NCBI RefSeq assembly: GCF_052065695.1
Contig: NZ_JBQHTM010000008.1
Span: 30,866 to 94,865, forward strand
Length of the DNA: 64,000 bases
Reading direction: 5' to 3'
DNA from: Intestinimonas sp052065695
Lineage (GTDB): Bacteria > Bacillota > Clostridia > Oscillospirales > Oscillospiraceae
Part shown: positions 10,706-19,706 of the stretch, piece by piece
How the letters are laid out: the number at the start of each line of letters is the position of its first letter
Numbering within the stretch: position 1 is the first letter of the stretch
Translations under genes and position numbers: made by a program
The notes under the pieces: model-generated
Told to the model about the DNA's origin: nothing
Database searches by the model: none
Seen by the model: only the letters and a program-made list of their open reading frames with translations

Positions 10706-11875
10706 ATGACCGAGATGATCCTGCTCAAGCAGGGGGAGATGGTCCTGAAGGGGACCAACCGATACACCTTTGAGGACAAGATGAGAGCCAACATCGCCCG
10801 GCGGCTGAAGCACCTGGGCAAGTTCAAGGTCTATACCCGGCAGTCCACCACCTACGTGGAGCCCCAGAGCGAGGACTGCGACATGGACGCCGCCTACGAG
10901 GCCATGAAGCACGTCTTCGGCGTGGTGGGGCTCAGCCGGGCCAAGGCCTGCGAAAAGACCAAGGAGGCCATGCTGGAGACCGCCAAGAGCTACCTGGGGG
11001 ATCAGCTCTCCAAGGCCAAGACCTTCAAGGTGGAGTCCAAGCGGGCCGACAAGACCTTTCCCATGACCTCCATCGCCCTGAGCCAGTGGGTGGGCGGGGA
11101 GCTGGACGACCTCTACCCCAACCTGACCGTTGACGTCCACAACCCTGAGCTCACCGTCCACCTGGAGGTCCGGGACTACGCCGCCTTCGTCCACGCCGAC
11201 CCGGAGCCCGGTGCCGGCGGTCTCCCCGTGGGTACCAGCGGCCGTGCCCTGAGCATGCTCAGCGGCGGCATCGACTCCCCCGTGGCCTCCTGGATGATGG
11301 CCAAGCGGGGTGTGGCCCTGGAGATGATCCACTTCTACTCCTACCCCTACACCTCCCCCGAGGCCAAGCAGAAGGTGCTGGACCTGGCCCAGCTTCTCAC
11401 CCCCTGGACTGGCCGTCTCACCGTCCACGTGGTGCCCTTCACCCACATCCAGGAGGAGCTGCGCCGCTCCTGCCCCGAGGACTACTTCACCCTCCTCATG
11501 CGCCGGTTCATGATGCGCATTGCCGAGGGGGTGGCCCACCGCACGGGCTGTCACGCCATCATCACCGGCGAGTCCCTGGGCCAGGTGGCCTCCCAGACCA
11601 TGGACGCTATGGCCGTCACCGGCGCCGTCACCGACCTGCCCGTTTTCCGCCCCCTGGTGGGCATGGACAAGGAGGAAGTGGTGCGCCTCTCCCGGAAGAT
11701 CGGCACCTTTGAGACCTCCATCCTGCCCTACGAGGACTGCTGCACCGTCTTCACCCCCCGCCATCCCCGGACCCGTCCCCGCCTGGAGGACGTGGAGGCC
11801 ATTGAGGCCCCCCTGGACATCGATGGCCTAGTGAAGGAGGCCCTGGAGTGCATCGAGCGGGTCCAGCTGGGCTGA
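10706..11875 (+). CDS. thiI: tRNA 4-thiouridine synthetase ThiI
   Basis: 389 residues: ferredoxin-like and THUMP domains (about 1-165) for tRNA binding, then an adenylating PP-loop domain with SGGIDSPVA near 187. The enzyme uses ATP and persulfide sulfur to form 4-thiouridine at U8 of tRNA, and in some bacteria also supplies sulfur for the thiazole of thiamine. The C-terminal rhodanese domain of E. coli ThiI is missing, as is normal for Firmicutes; the conserved PYEDCCTVF segment keeps the Cys of the core. No dedicated cysteine desulfurase gene is next to it. ATG 10706 follows AAGAGG. cinA follows 24 bases later, so they probably share a transcript. Confidence 0.97.
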   Translation: MTEMILLKQGEMVLKGTNRYTFEDKMRANIARRLKHLGKFKVYTRQSTTYVEPQSEDCDMDAAYEAMKHVFGVVGLSRAKACEKTKEAMLETAKSYLGDQLSKAKTFKVESKRADKTFPMTSIALSQWVGGELDDLYPNLTVDVHNPELTVHLEVRDYAAFVHADPEPGAGGLPVGTSGRALSMLSGGIDSPVASWMMAKRGVALEMIHFYSYPYTSPEAKQKVLDLAQLLTPWTGRLTVHVVPFTHIQEELRRSCPEDYFTLLMRRFMMRIAEGVAHRTGCHAIITGESLGQVASQTMDAMAVTGAVTDLPVFRPLVGMDKEEVVRLSRKIGTFETSILPYEDCCTVFTPRHPRTRPRLEDVEAIEAPLDIDGLVKEALECIERVQLG

Positions 11876-11899
11876 AAAACAGGAAAGAGGCTTTATATT

Positions 11900-13159
11900 A
11901 TGTCCTACACTGCCGAGCTCATCGCCGTTGGAACGGAATTATTGCTGGGCAACATCGCCAACACCGACGCCCAGATGATCTCCCAGGGCCTGTCCGCCAT
12001 GGGCATCAACGTCTACTACCACACCGTGGTGGGGGATAACCCCGACCGGCTTCGCGCCGCCGTGGACATCGCCAAGGGCCGGGCCGACATCATCATCACC
12101 ACCGGCGGCCTGGGGCCCACCTGCGACGACCTCACCAAACAGACCCTGGCCGCCGCCTTCGGACTGCCCCTGGTCTTTCACCAGCCCTCCGCCGACCGCA
12201 TCGCCGACTACTTCCGCCGGCTCCACCCCGACCGGCCCATGACGGAGAACAACCTCCAGCAGGCCATGCTCCCCCAGGGCTGCACCGTCTTTGACAACGA
12301 CTGGGGCACCGCCCCCGGCTGCGCCTTTGAAGCCGGCGGCGTCCGGGTGCTCATGCTCCCCGGTCCTCCCCGGGAGTGCCGGGCCATGTTCGAGCACCGG
12401 GCTCTCCCCTACCTCCAGTCTCTCTCCGACGGGGTCATCCTCTCCCGCACCCTGAAGCTCTTCGGCATCGGCGAGTCGGCCATGGAGGCCCGGCTCCGGG
12501 AGCGCATGAACGCCATGACCAACCCCACCCTGGCCCCCTATGCCAAGGAGGGGGAGTGCGAGCTGCGCATCACCGCCCACGCCCCCAACAAGGAGGCCGC
12601 TCACGCCCTCATCGCCCCGGTGGAGGCCGACATCCGGGCCCTCTTCGGCCCCCTGGTCTACGGCGCCGACGTGAAGAACCTGGAGTCCGCCGTCCTCCAG
12701 CTCCTGAAGGACAAGGGCCTCACCTTCGGCACCGCCGAGAGCTGCACCGGCGGCCTCATCGCCAAGCGCATCACCGACCTGCCCGGCGCCTCCTCCGTCC
12801 TCATGGGCGGCGTGGTGAGCTACACCGACGCCGTCAAGCACAATGTGCTGGGGGTGCCCCAGGACCTGCTGGACCGGTACGGCGCCGTCTCCGCCCAGGT
12901 GGCCCAGGCCATGGCCCAGGGGGCCCGGCGGGTGCTGGGCTGCGACCTGGCCGTCTCCACCACCGGAGTGGCCGGCCCCGACCGCGACGACCGGGGCAAC
13001 CCGGTGGGGCTGGTCTATGTGGCCCTGGCGGGGTCCGACTTCTGCTACGTGAAGGAGCTCCGCCTGGGGGCCTCCGGCCGGGCGGGCATCCGCAATCGCT
13101 CCGCCCACCACGCCTTCGACCTGGTCCGCCGCTACCTCACCGGTCTCCCCCTGGAATAA
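11900..13159 (+). CDS. cinA: CinA family protein (nicotinamide-nucleotide amidase / ADP-ribose pyrophosphatase)
   Basis: 419 residues with the full two-domain layout. The N-terminal molybdopterin-binding-like domain, with GTELLLGNIANTDAQ and ITTGGLGPTCDD, carries COG1058 pyrophosphatase activity in characterised members. The C-terminal domain holds TAESCTGG near 279, the catalytic Ser/Thr region of nicotinamide-mononucleotide deamidase, and TGVAGPDRDD. The enzyme recycles pyridine nucleotides; in competent Gram-positives cinA is also co-expressed with recA. The usual Firmicute neighbour recA is not in the window. It ends at a clear terminator and is probably co-transcribed with thiI. Confidence 0.96.
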   Translation: MSYTAELIAVGTELLLGNIANTDAQMISQGLSAMGINVYYHTVVGDNPDRLRAAVDIAKGRADIIITTGGLGPTCDDLTKQTLAAAFGLPLVFHQPSADRIADYFRRLHPDRPMTENNLQQAMLPQGCTVFDNDWGTAPGCAFEAGGVRVLMLPGPPRECRAMFEHRALPYLQSLSDGVILSRTLKLFGIGESAMEARLRERMNAMTNPTLAPYAKEGECELRITAHAPNKEAAHALIAPVEADIRALFGPLVYGADVKNLESAVLQLLKDKGLTFGTAESCTGGLIAKRITDLPGASSVLMGGVVSYTDAVKHNVLGVPQDLLDRYGAVSAQVAQAMAQGARRVLGCDLAVSTTGVAGPDRDDRGNPVGLVYVALAGSDFCYVKELRLGASGRAGIRNRSAHHAFDLVRRYLTGLPLE

Positions 13160-13173
13160 CAGAAAAGACAGAA

Positions 13174-13208
13174 GGTCCCGAAACAGCACGCTGTTTCGGG
13201 ACCTTTTT
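13174..13208 (+). terminator. Terminator of thiI-cinA
   Basis: Perfect 13-base-pair stem GGTCCCGAAACAG / CTGTTTCGGGACC with a CACG loop and five T. Confidence 0.9.
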
Positions 13209-13227
13209 GTGATTGATTCGGCCGGCC

Positions 13228-14862
13228 TCAGCTGGTGCTCTGGGCCTCCACCAGGCGGGTGGAGCAGTACTGCTCCCGCAGCTTGGGCTTTTCGATCTTG
13301 CCGGTGGCGTTGCGGGGGACGGGGGCGAAGATGATCTTCCGGGGGCGCTTATACCGGGGCAGCTCGTTGCAGAAGCGGTTGATCTCCTCCTCGGTGCAGG
13401 TCTCCCCCTCCTTGACCTGGATGATGGCGGCGGCGATCTCACCCAGCCGCCGGTCGGGCAGGCCGATGACGGCCACGTCGTGGACCTTGGGGTGGGCGGA
13501 GAGGAAGTCCTCGATCTGCACCGGGTAGAGATTCTCGCCGCCGGAGATGATGACGTCCTTTTTCCGGTCCACCAGATAGTAGAAGCCCTCCTCGTCCTGG
13601 CGGGCCATGTCGCCGGTGTGGAGCCAGCCGTCGTGGAGGACCTCGGCGGTGGCCTTGGGGTCGTGGTAGTAGCACACCATGACGCCGGGCCCCTTCACGC
13701 ACAGTTCACCCACCTGACCCTGCTCCACCTGGTTGCCGTTCTCGTCCACAATCTTGGCCTGCCAGCCGTAACCGGGGACGCCGATGGCCCCCACCTTTTC
13801 GATGTTGTCCAATCCCAGGTGGACACAGCCCGGGCCGGTGGACTCGGAGAGGCCGTAGTTGGTGTCGTACTTGTGGTTGGGGAAGTAGCGCATCCAGTGC
13901 TTGATGAGGCTGGGGGGCACCGGCTGGGCGCCGATGTGCATGAGCCGCCACTGGCTGAGCCGGTAATTGGGCAGCTGGAGGACTCCCCGGTCCAGGGCGG
14001 CCAGGATGTCCTGGCACCAGGGCACCAGCAGCCACACGATGGTGCACCCCTCCTGGGAGATGGCGTGGAAGATGGCCTCCGGGGAGTTGCCCTTCAGGAG
14101 GACGGCCTTGCCGCCGGTGAAGAGGGAGCCGAACCAGTGCATCTTGGCACCGGTGTGGTAGAGGGGCGGGATGCACAAAAAGACGTCCTCATGGGTGGTC
14201 TTGTGGTGGATGGCCTCCATGCGGGCGGCCTGGAGGAGGGCGCTGTGCCGCAGGAGGATGGCCTTGGGGAAGCCGGTGGTGCCGGAGGAGTAGTAGATGG
14301 CGCCCTCGTCCTCGTCGTCGATGAGGACCTTGGGGGCCACGCTGGAGCAGTTGGCCGCCGCCCGGTGGTAGTCCTCGGCGAAGGAGGGGCAGCTGTCCCC
14401 CACGAAGAAGAGGAGCCGCTCCCGGCCCAGGTCGTCGGCGATGTCCTCCACCCGGCCGATGAACTCGGGGCCGAAGAAGAGCACGTCGGCGTCAGCCAGC
14501 TTGACGCAGTAGTCGATCTCCTCCGCCGTGTAGCGGAAGTTCAGGGGGACGGCCACCGCCCCCGTCTTTAAAATACCGAAATAGATGGGCAGCCATTCCA
14601 GGCAGTTCATCAGGAGGATGGCCACTTTCTGGCCCTTCCGGATGCCCCGGCCTAGGAGCAGATTGGCCACCCGGTTGGCCTTTTCGTCAAAGACCGACCA
14701 GGTGATCTCCCGGCGGTAGGGGGCGGAGGAGGTGGGCTGGATGAGGGCGTACTCCTTCCAGGTCACCCGCTGCTTCTCGTGGACCTCGGGGTTGATCTCC
14801 ACCAGGGCGATCTCATCACCATAGAGCTTGCTGTTGCGCTCCAGCAGATCGGTAATGGGCAT
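13228..14862 (-). CDS. AMP-dependent acyl-CoA synthetase (ANL superfamily)
   Basis: 544 residues with the full set of adenylate-forming motifs: YYSSGTTGFPK (A3, about 192), YGLSESTGPG (A5), GWLHTGD (A7, about 412), VDRKKDVIISGGENLYP (A8) and NATGKIEKPKLR (A10, about 523) with the catalytic Lys. It activates a carboxylic acid with ATP to acyl-AMP and then acyl-CoA. Its sequence is nearer to medium/long-chain or aromatic acid:CoA ligases than to acetyl-CoA synthetase, but the substrate cannot be read off. It lies back to back with the aromatic amino-acid operon, which would suit an aryl or branched acid. It is monocistronic, with a consensus promoter; the leader holds a GGCGGGT/ACCCGCC hairpin at about 14882-14899. 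Confidence 0.93.
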   Translation of the reverse strand: MPITDLLERNSKLYGDEIALVEINPEVHEKQRVTWKEYALIQPTSSAPYRREITWSVFDEKANRVANLLLGRGIRKGQKVAILLMNCLEWLPIYFGILKTGAVAVPLNFRYTAEEIDYCVKLADADVLFFGPEFIGRVEDIADDLGRERLLFFVGDSCPSFAEDYHRAAANCSSVAPKVLIDDEDEGAIYYSSGTTGFPKAILLRHSALLQAARMEAIHHKTTHEDVFLCIPPLYHTGAKMHWFGSLFTGGKAVLLKGNSPEAIFHAISQEGCTIVWLLVPWCQDILAALDRGVLQLPNYRLSQWRLMHIGAQPVPPSLIKHWMRYFPNHKYDTNYGLSESTGPGCVHLGLDNIEKVGAIGVPGYGWQAKIVDENGNQVEQGQVGELCVKGPGVMVCYYHDPKATAEVLHDGWLHTGDMARQDEEGFYYLVDRKKDVIISGGENLYPVQIEDFLSAHPKVHDVAVIGLPDRRLGEIAAAIIQVKEGETCTEEEINRFCNELPRYKRPRKIIFAPVPRNATGKIEKPKLREQYCSTRLVEAQSTS

Positions 14863-14927
14863 ACCGGCTCGTTCCTTTCCGCGGCGGGTGGACCCGCCGG
14901 TTATTTTTTCCTTTAAACCGCTAAAGT

Positions 14928-14956
14928 ATCATAGCCGATTTCCCACGCTCTGTCAA
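14928..14956 (-). promoter_or_regulatory. Promoter for the acyl-CoA synthetase
   Basis: Minus strand TTGACA (14951-14956), 17 bases, TATGAT (14928-14933). Confidence 0.7.
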
Positions 14957-14993
14957 GTCAACCAAATAAATTTTAAAAATGGCGAATTTTTTG

Positions 14994-15022
14994 TTTACTG
15001 TCACGCTTTAATGTGTTAACAT
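14994..15022 (+). promoter_or_regulatory. Promoter for the yerC-ior operon
   Basis: TTTACT (14994-14999), 17 bases, TAACAT (15017-15022), 64 bases before the ATG. The match is moderate. Confidence 0.5.
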
Positions 15023-15085
15023 TGAAGCAGTATACCCAGCCGGCGGGAGCCGGTCCATTTTTTGATCGTCCGGAAGGAGCATATT

Positions 15086-15439
15086 ATGGCAAAGACAGAG
15101 CGCAAGGAGCGCAGTCTGGCGCTGTACGAGACCATTGCGAAGCTGAAAGATGCGGAGGAGTGCTGCCGCTTTTTTGAGGACCTGTGTACACCGGTGGAGC
15201 TGCGGTCCATGGAGCAGCGCTTCGATGTGGCGGTCTATCTCCAGCAGGGGCTGGTGTACCTGGACATCCTGGAGCGGACGGGGGCCAGCAGCGCCACCAT
15301 CAGCCGGGTGCGGCGGGCCATGCTGGACAACGGAGCGGGAGGCGTCATGCGTGACGTGATCCTACGGAGCGGTCTGGACAAGCGGGAGATCCCGCCGGTC
15401 TCCCAAGAAACGCAGGAAAGCAAGGTGGAAGTGGAATGA
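15086..15439 (+). CDS. yerC: YerC/YecD family TrpR-like regulator
   Basis: 117 residues of the TrpR-related YerC/YecD family: an all-helical dimer with a helix-turn-helix at about 68-87 (RTGASSATISRVRRAML) preceded by LCTPVELRSMEQRF, the segment that in TrpR lies at the ligand and DNA interface. The Gram-positive members are poorly characterised. ATG 15086 has AAGGAGC five bases upstream. Its stop overlaps the ATG of iorA (ATGA at 15436-15439), so regulator and oxidoreductase are translationally coupled. That coupling suggests that it controls, or reports on, aromatic amino-acid breakdown; this is inference. Confidence 0.88.
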   Translation: MAKTERKERSLALYETIAKLKDAEECCRFFEDLCTPVELRSMEQRFDVAVYLQQGLVYLDILERTGASSATISRVRRAMLDNGAGGVMRDVILRSGLDKREIPPVSQETQESKVEVE

Positions 15440-17178
15440 AGCAACTGATGTTGGGCAACGCCGCCGTTGCCCGGGGGCTCTATGAGGCTGGTTGTTCCCT
15501 GATTTCCAGCTATCCAGGCACCCCCAGTACCGAGATCACCGAGGAGGCCGTCCAGTACGACGAGATCTACTGTGAGTGGGCTCCCAACGAGAAGGTAGCC
15601 ATGGAGGCCGCCTTCGGCGCCTCCCTGGCGGGCAAGCGTTCCTTCTGCGGCATGAAGCACGTGGGCCTCAACGTGGCCGCCGACCCCCTCTACACCATGT
15701 CCTACACCGGCGTCAACGCCGGTGTCGTCATCGGCGTGGCCGACGACGCCGGGATGCACTCCTCCCAGAACGAGCAGGACTCCCGGCACCACGCCATCGC
15801 CGCCAAGCTCCCCATGCTGGAGCCCTCCGACTCCGCCGAGGCCCTCCAGTTTACCAAGCTGGCCTACGAGCTCTCCGAGGAGTTTGACACCCCGGTGCTG
15901 CTGAAGATGTGCACCCGGGTCTCCCACTCCCAGGCCCTGGTGGAGACCGGCGACCGGGTGGAGCCCCCCGCCAAGCCCTATGTGAAGAACATCGCCAAGT
16001 ACGTCATGATGCCGGGCAACGCCAAGCAGCGCCACCCCGTGGTGGAGGAGCGCACCCGGAAGCTCATCGCCTGGGCGGAAACCGCCCCGGTGAACCGGGT
16101 GGAAATGGGAGGCACCGCCCTGGGCATCATCACCGCCTCCACCTCCTATCAGTACGTCAAGGAGGTCTTTGGGGACTCCGTCTCCGTCCTCAAGCTGGGT
16201 ATGACCAACCCCCTGCCGGTGGAGCTCATCAAAAACTTCGCCGCCAAGGTGGACCGTCTGGCCGTGGTGGAGGAGCTGGACCCCATCATTGAGGACCACT
16301 GTCGCAAGCTGGGTCTGGAGGTCCTGGGCAAGGACGTCCTCCCCATGATCGACGAGTTCTCCCAGAACCTGGTGGCCGCCGCCCTGGGCGGAGAGGTACA
16401 TACGGGCAAGGCCCTCGTCGAGGCCGTCCCCGGCCGTCCCCCCGTCATGTGCGCTGGCTGTCCCCACCGGGGCCTCTTCTACACCCTCAACAAAAATAAG
16501 TGCACCGTCCTGGGCGACATCGGCTGCTATACCCTGGGCGCCGTGGCCCCTCTGGCGGCCATGGAGATGACGCTGTGCATGGGTGCCTCCGTGTCGGCCA
16601 TCCACGGCTTCAACAAGGCACTGGGCGGCGAGAGCGAGGGCAAGACGGTGGCCGTCATCGGCGACTCCACCTTCATGCACTCGGGCATGACCGGTCTTGC
16701 CAACATCGCCTACAACCAGTCCAACTCCACCGTCATCATCCTGGACAACTCCATCACCGGTATGACCGGCCACCAGCAGAACCCCACCACCGGCTACAAC
16801 ATCAAGGGCGACCCGGCGGGCAAGATTGACCTGGAGTCCCTGTGCCGGTCCATGGGCTTCACCCGGGTCCGGGTGGTGGACCCCTACGACCTGAAGGCCT
16901 GCGACCAGGCCGTGAAGGAGGAACTCTCCGCGGCGGAGCCCTCGGTCATCATCTCCCGCCGGCCCTGCGCCCTCCTCAAGTACGTCAAGCACAAGCCCCC
17001 CCTGGCGGTGAACAAGGACAAGTGCATCGGCTGCAAGTCCTGCATGAAGATCGGCTGTCCCGCCATCTCCATCAAGGAGGGCAAGGCCTGGGTGGACAAC
17101 ACCCTGTGCGTGGGCTGCGGCGTGTGCGAGCAGCTGTGCCCCGTGGGTGCCTTCGAGAGCACCGGGAAGGAGGGTTGA
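15436..17178 (+). CDS. iorA: Indolepyruvate:ferredoxin oxidoreductase, alpha subunit
   Basis: 580 residues. It oxidatively decarboxylates aryl pyruvates (from Trp, Phe, Tyr after transamination) to aryl-acetyl-CoA with reduction of ferredoxin. Visible are the N-terminal pyrimidine-domain signature SSYPGTPSTEITEE, the thiamine-diphosphate region GDIGCYTLGAVAPL and GMTGHQQNPTTG, and two C-terminal 4Fe-4S motifs, CIGCKSCMKIGCP and CVGCGVCEQLCP (about 530-575). The length is near the family norm of about 600. It overlaps yerC by four bases and is followed after three bases by iorB, so yerC-iorA-iorB is one tight operon leading to paaK and the ACT gene. Confidence 0.96.
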   Translation: MKQLMLGNAAVARGLYEAGCSLISSYPGTPSTEITEEAVQYDEIYCEWAPNEKVAMEAAFGASLAGKRSFCGMKHVGLNVAADPLYTMSYTGVNAGVVIGVADDAGMHSSQNEQDSRHHAIAAKLPMLEPSDSAEALQFTKLAYELSEEFDTPVLLKMCTRVSHSQALVETGDRVEPPAKPYVKNIAKYVMMPGNAKQRHPVVEERTRKLIAWAETAPVNRVEMGGTALGIITASTSYQYVKEVFGDSVSVLKLGMTNPLPVELIKNFAAKVDRLAVVEELDPIIEDHCRKLGLEVLGKDVLPMIDEFSQNLVAAALGGEVHTGKALVEAVPGRPPVMCAGCPHRGLFYTLNKNKCTVLGDIGCYTLGAVAPLAAMEMTLCMGASVSAIHGFNKALGGESEGKTVAVIGDSTFMHSGMTGLANIAYNQSNSTVIILDNSITGMTGHQQNPTTGYNIKGDPAGKIDLESLCRSMGFTRVRVVDPYDLKACDQAVKEELSAAEPSVIISRRPCALLKYVKHKPPLAVNKDKCIGCKSCMKIGCPAISIKEGKAWVDNTLCVGCGVCEQLCPVGAFESTGKEG

Positions 17179-17181
17179 GCC

Positions 17182-17754
17182 ATGGAAACCAAGAATATTA
17201 TGATCGTGGGCGTGGGCGGCCAGGGCTCCCTGCTGGCCAGCAAGCTGCTGGGCCACCTCCTCATGGAGCAGGGCTATGACGTGAAGGTCTCCGAGGTCCA
17301 CGGCATGAGCCAGCGGGGCGGCAGTGTGGTGACCTACGTCCGCTACGGCGACAAGGTCTACTCCCCCGTCATCGACAAGGGCGAGGCCCACTGCATCGTC
17401 TCCTTCGAGCTGCTGGAGGCGGCCCGGTGGCTGGAGTACCTGCGGCCCGACGGCCAGATCGTCACCTCCACCCAGCAGATCGACCCCATGCCGGTCATCA
17501 CCGGCGCGGCGGAGTACCCCACGGACCTGGTGGCCAAGATGCAGGCCGCCGGGGCCAAGGTGGACGCCCTGGACTGCCTGGCTCTGGCCGAGGAGGCCGG
17601 CAGCAGCAAGGCGGTGAACCTGGTCCTCATGGGCCGGCTGTCCCACTACTTCGACTTCCCTGAGGAGGCCTGGCAGGAGGCCATCAACGCCTGCGTGCCG
17701 GCAAAATTCCTGGAGCTGAACAGGAAGGCCTTCGCCCTGGGCCAGAAGGCGTAA
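17182..17754 (+). CDS. iorB: Indolepyruvate:ferredoxin oxidoreductase, beta subunit
   Basis: 190 residues, the gamma-type domain that completes the IorAB enzyme: the start NIMIVGVGGQGSLLASKLLG and EVHGMSQRGGSVVTYVR are the hallmark of this family. It sits three bases after iorA, with GGAGGG overlapping the iorA stop region as ribosome site. It shares the iorA reaction and makes aryl-acetyl-CoA. After it comes a 133-base gap containing a perfect hairpin, then paaK. Confidence 0.95.
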   Translation: METKNIMIVGVGGQGSLLASKLLGHLLMEQGYDVKVSEVHGMSQRGGSVVTYVRYGDKVYSPVIDKGEAHCIVSFELLEAARWLEYLRPDGQIVTSTQQIDPMPVITGAAEYPTDLVAKMQAAGAKVDALDCLALAEEAGSSKAVNLVLMGRLSHYFDFPEEAWQEAINACVPAKFLELNRKAFALGQKA

Positions 17755-17764
17755 CCTCCGCTCC

Positions 17765-17782
17765 GCTTTCTTGAAAGAAAGC
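17765..17782. repeat. Perfect hairpin between iorB and paaK
   Basis: GCTTTCTT-GA-AAGAAAGC is an 8-base-pair perfect inverted repeat 10 bases past the iorB stop, with no T run after it. It may protect the iorAB message or mark an inserted repeat; a second, less perfect GC hairpin follows at about 17820-17850. Confidence 0.45.
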
Positions 17783-17887
17783 TTGGCAAAGAACTTTATT
17801 TGATATGTCGATACCGGGTCCCCCTTGCTCCGCCTTTTCGCGGGAGGGGGGCAGGGATATTTCAGAAACCAGAGAGGGATGATACCC

Positions 17888-19189
17888 ATGGAACGCTATT
17901 ATCAGCCTGAGATCGAGTGCGCCTCCCGGGAACAGATCCTGGCCTGGCAGAACGAGCGACTGGTCAAGCAGGTCCAGCACGTGTGGGACAGTGTCCCCTA
18001 CTACCGCAAGAAGATGGAGGCCAAGGGCCTCACCCCCGCCGACATCAAGGGCGTGGACGACCTTCACAAGCTGCCCTTCCTCTCCAAGGCCGACCTGCGG
18101 GAGGCCTACCCCTACGGCCTGGTGGGCATGCCCCTGAAGGACTGCGTGCGCATCCAGTCCACCTCGGGCACCACCGGCAAGCGGGTGGTGGCCTTCTACA
18201 CCCAGCACGACATCGACCTGTGGGAGGACTGCTGCGCCCGGGCCATCGTGGCCGCCGGCGGCACCAACGAGGACGTGTGTCAGGTGTCCTACGGCTACGG
18301 CCTCTTCACCGGCGGCCCCGGCCTCAACGGCGGCAGCCACAAAGTGGGCTGCCTCACCATCCCCACCTCCTCCGGCAACACCGAGCGGCAGATCATGTTC
18401 ATCCGTGACCTGAACGCCACCATCCTCTGCTGCACCCCCTCCTACGCCGCCTACATCGGCGAGACCATGAAGGACATGGGCCTCACCCCCGACCAGATCC
18501 CCCTGAAGGCGGGCATCTTCGGCGCCGAGGCCTGGAGCGAGGAGATGCGCCAGGACATCCAGAACACCCTGGGCATCAAGGCCTACGACATCTACGGTCT
18601 CACCGAGCTCTCCGGCCCGGGCGTCTCCTTCGAGTGCTCCGCTCAGAGCGGCATGCACATCAACGAGGACCACTTTATCGCCGAGATCATCGACCCCGAC
18701 ACCGGCGAGGTGCTGCCCGAGGGCACCCAGGGCGAGTTGGTCTTTACCTCCATTACCAAGGAGGCCTTCCCCCTGCTGCGCTACCGCACCCGGGACATCT
18801 GCACCCTCACCCGTGAGAAGTGCCCCTGCGGCCGCACCCATGTGAAGATGGTCAAGCCCAAGGGCCGCACCGACGACATGCTCATCATCCGTGGCGTCAA
18901 CGTCTTCCCGTCCCAGATCGAGACGGTGCTCCTCAACCACGGCTATCCCGCCAACTACCAGATCATCGTGGACCGGGTCAAGTCCACCGACACCCTGGAC
19001 GTCCACGTGGAGATGACCCCCGAGATGTTCACCGACAACCTGGGCGAGGTCTCCCGCCGGCAGGCCGAGCTGGTGGAGGGCCTGCGCTCCATGCTGGGTC
19101 TGGCAGCCAAGGTTACCCTGGTGGCCCCCAAGTCCATCGTCCGCAGCGAAGGCAAGGCCGTCCGGGTCATTGACCGCCGCAAGATCTGA
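17888..19189 (+). CDS. paaK: Phenylacetate-CoA ligase family protein
   Basis: 433 residues of the PaaK family (usual length about 430-440): QSTSGTTGKRVVAF near 91 is the P-loop, YDIYGLTELSGPG the A5 motif, and RYRTRDICTL plus GRTDDMLIIRGVNVFPSQIE the C-terminal core. It joins aryl-acetates to CoA with ATP, or in reverse with IorAB lets aryl-acetyl-CoA be turned to aryl-acetate with ATP gain. Start ATG 17888 follows GAGAGGGA; an earlier in-frame Met at 17879 is less well spaced. The pairing IorAB-PaaK-ACT is a common anaerobe arrangement for fermenting aromatic amino acids to aryl-acetates. Confidence 0.94.
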   Translation: MERYYQPEIECASREQILAWQNERLVKQVQHVWDSVPYYRKKMEAKGLTPADIKGVDDLHKLPFLSKADLREAYPYGLVGMPLKDCVRIQSTSGTTGKRVVAFYTQHDIDLWEDCCARAIVAAGGTNEDVCQVSYGYGLFTGGPGLNGGSHKVGCLTIPTSSGNTERQIMFIRDLNATILCCTPSYAAYIGETMKDMGLTPDQIPLKAGIFGAEAWSEEMRQDIQNTLGIKAYDIYGLTELSGPGVSFECSAQSGMHINEDHFIAEIIDPDTGEVLPEGTQGELVFTSITKEAFPLLRYRTRDICTLTREKCPCGRTHVKMVKPKGRTDDMLIIRGVNVFPSQIETVLLNHGYPANYQIIVDRVKSTDTLDVHVEMTPEMFTDNLGEVSRRQAELVEGLRSMLGLAAKVTLVAPKSIVRSEGKAVRVIDRRKI

Positions 19190-19203
19190 GGGGAGGAACG
19201 ACC

Positions 19204-19638
19204 ATGAGTTTGAAGCAGATCTCCGTATTTCTGGAAAACAAGCCCGGCACCCTCCACACCATGACCACCGCTCTGGCCCAGAACGGGGTGGACATGCGGG
19301 CGCTGTCCCTGGCCGAGACCAAGGACTTCGGCATCGTGCGGCTCATCGTGGACAACGTCTACAACGCCACCACCGTGCTCAAGGACGCCGGTTTTATCCA
19401 CAGCCTGACCCCGGTGCTGGGTGTGATGATCCCCGACGAGCCCGGCGGACTCAACCAGGTCCTTCAGGTCCTCAACGAGGCCGCCGTCAACGTGGAGTAC
19501 ATGTACGCCTTCCTGGGCGGCGCCGACGCTGACCACGCCTACATGATCTTCCGGGTCCAGGACGGGGAGGCGGCCACCGCCGCCCTCACCTCCCACGGTA
19601 TCCGCCTGGTGGACCAGGACGAGGTGGCCGGACTGTAA
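19204..19638 (+). CDS. Tandem ACT-domain protein
   Basis: 144 residues made of two ACT domains (about 4-68 and 72-138), each beginning with a QISVFLENKPGTLHTM or GVMIPDEPGGLNQVL strand-turn. ACT pairs bind amino acids at the dimer interface and regulate enzymes or transporters. Standing directly after paaK (14 bases), with GGGAGGAACG as ribosome site, it probably senses an aromatic amino acid for this operon; no catalytic domain is attached. A bidirectional terminator follows. Confidence 0.9.
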   Translation: MSLKQISVFLENKPGTLHTMTTALAQNGVDMRALSLAETKDFGIVRLIVDNVYNATTVLKDAGFIHSLTPVLGVMIPDEPGGLNQVLQVLNEAAVNVEYMYAFLGGADADHAYMIFRVQDGEAATAALTSHGIRLVDQDEVAGL

Positions 19639-19659
19639 CGGCCACCTCACGGAACAACA

Positions 19660-19699
19660 AACGTCCCCTCCGGCTCAATGTGCCGGAGGGGACGTTTAT
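19660..19699. terminator. Bidirectional terminator
   Basis: AACGTCCCCTCCGGC pairs with GCCGGAGGGGACGTT (15 base pairs); T-rich on both sides. It ends the ior-paaK-ACT operon and the convergent yczE gene. Confidence 0.85.
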
Positions 19700-19706
19700 T
19701 TGGGAT

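Noticed and set aside
15235..17889. An 884-codon frame antisense to iorAB
   Set aside because: Compositional shadow of the ior genes, without any recognisable domain.
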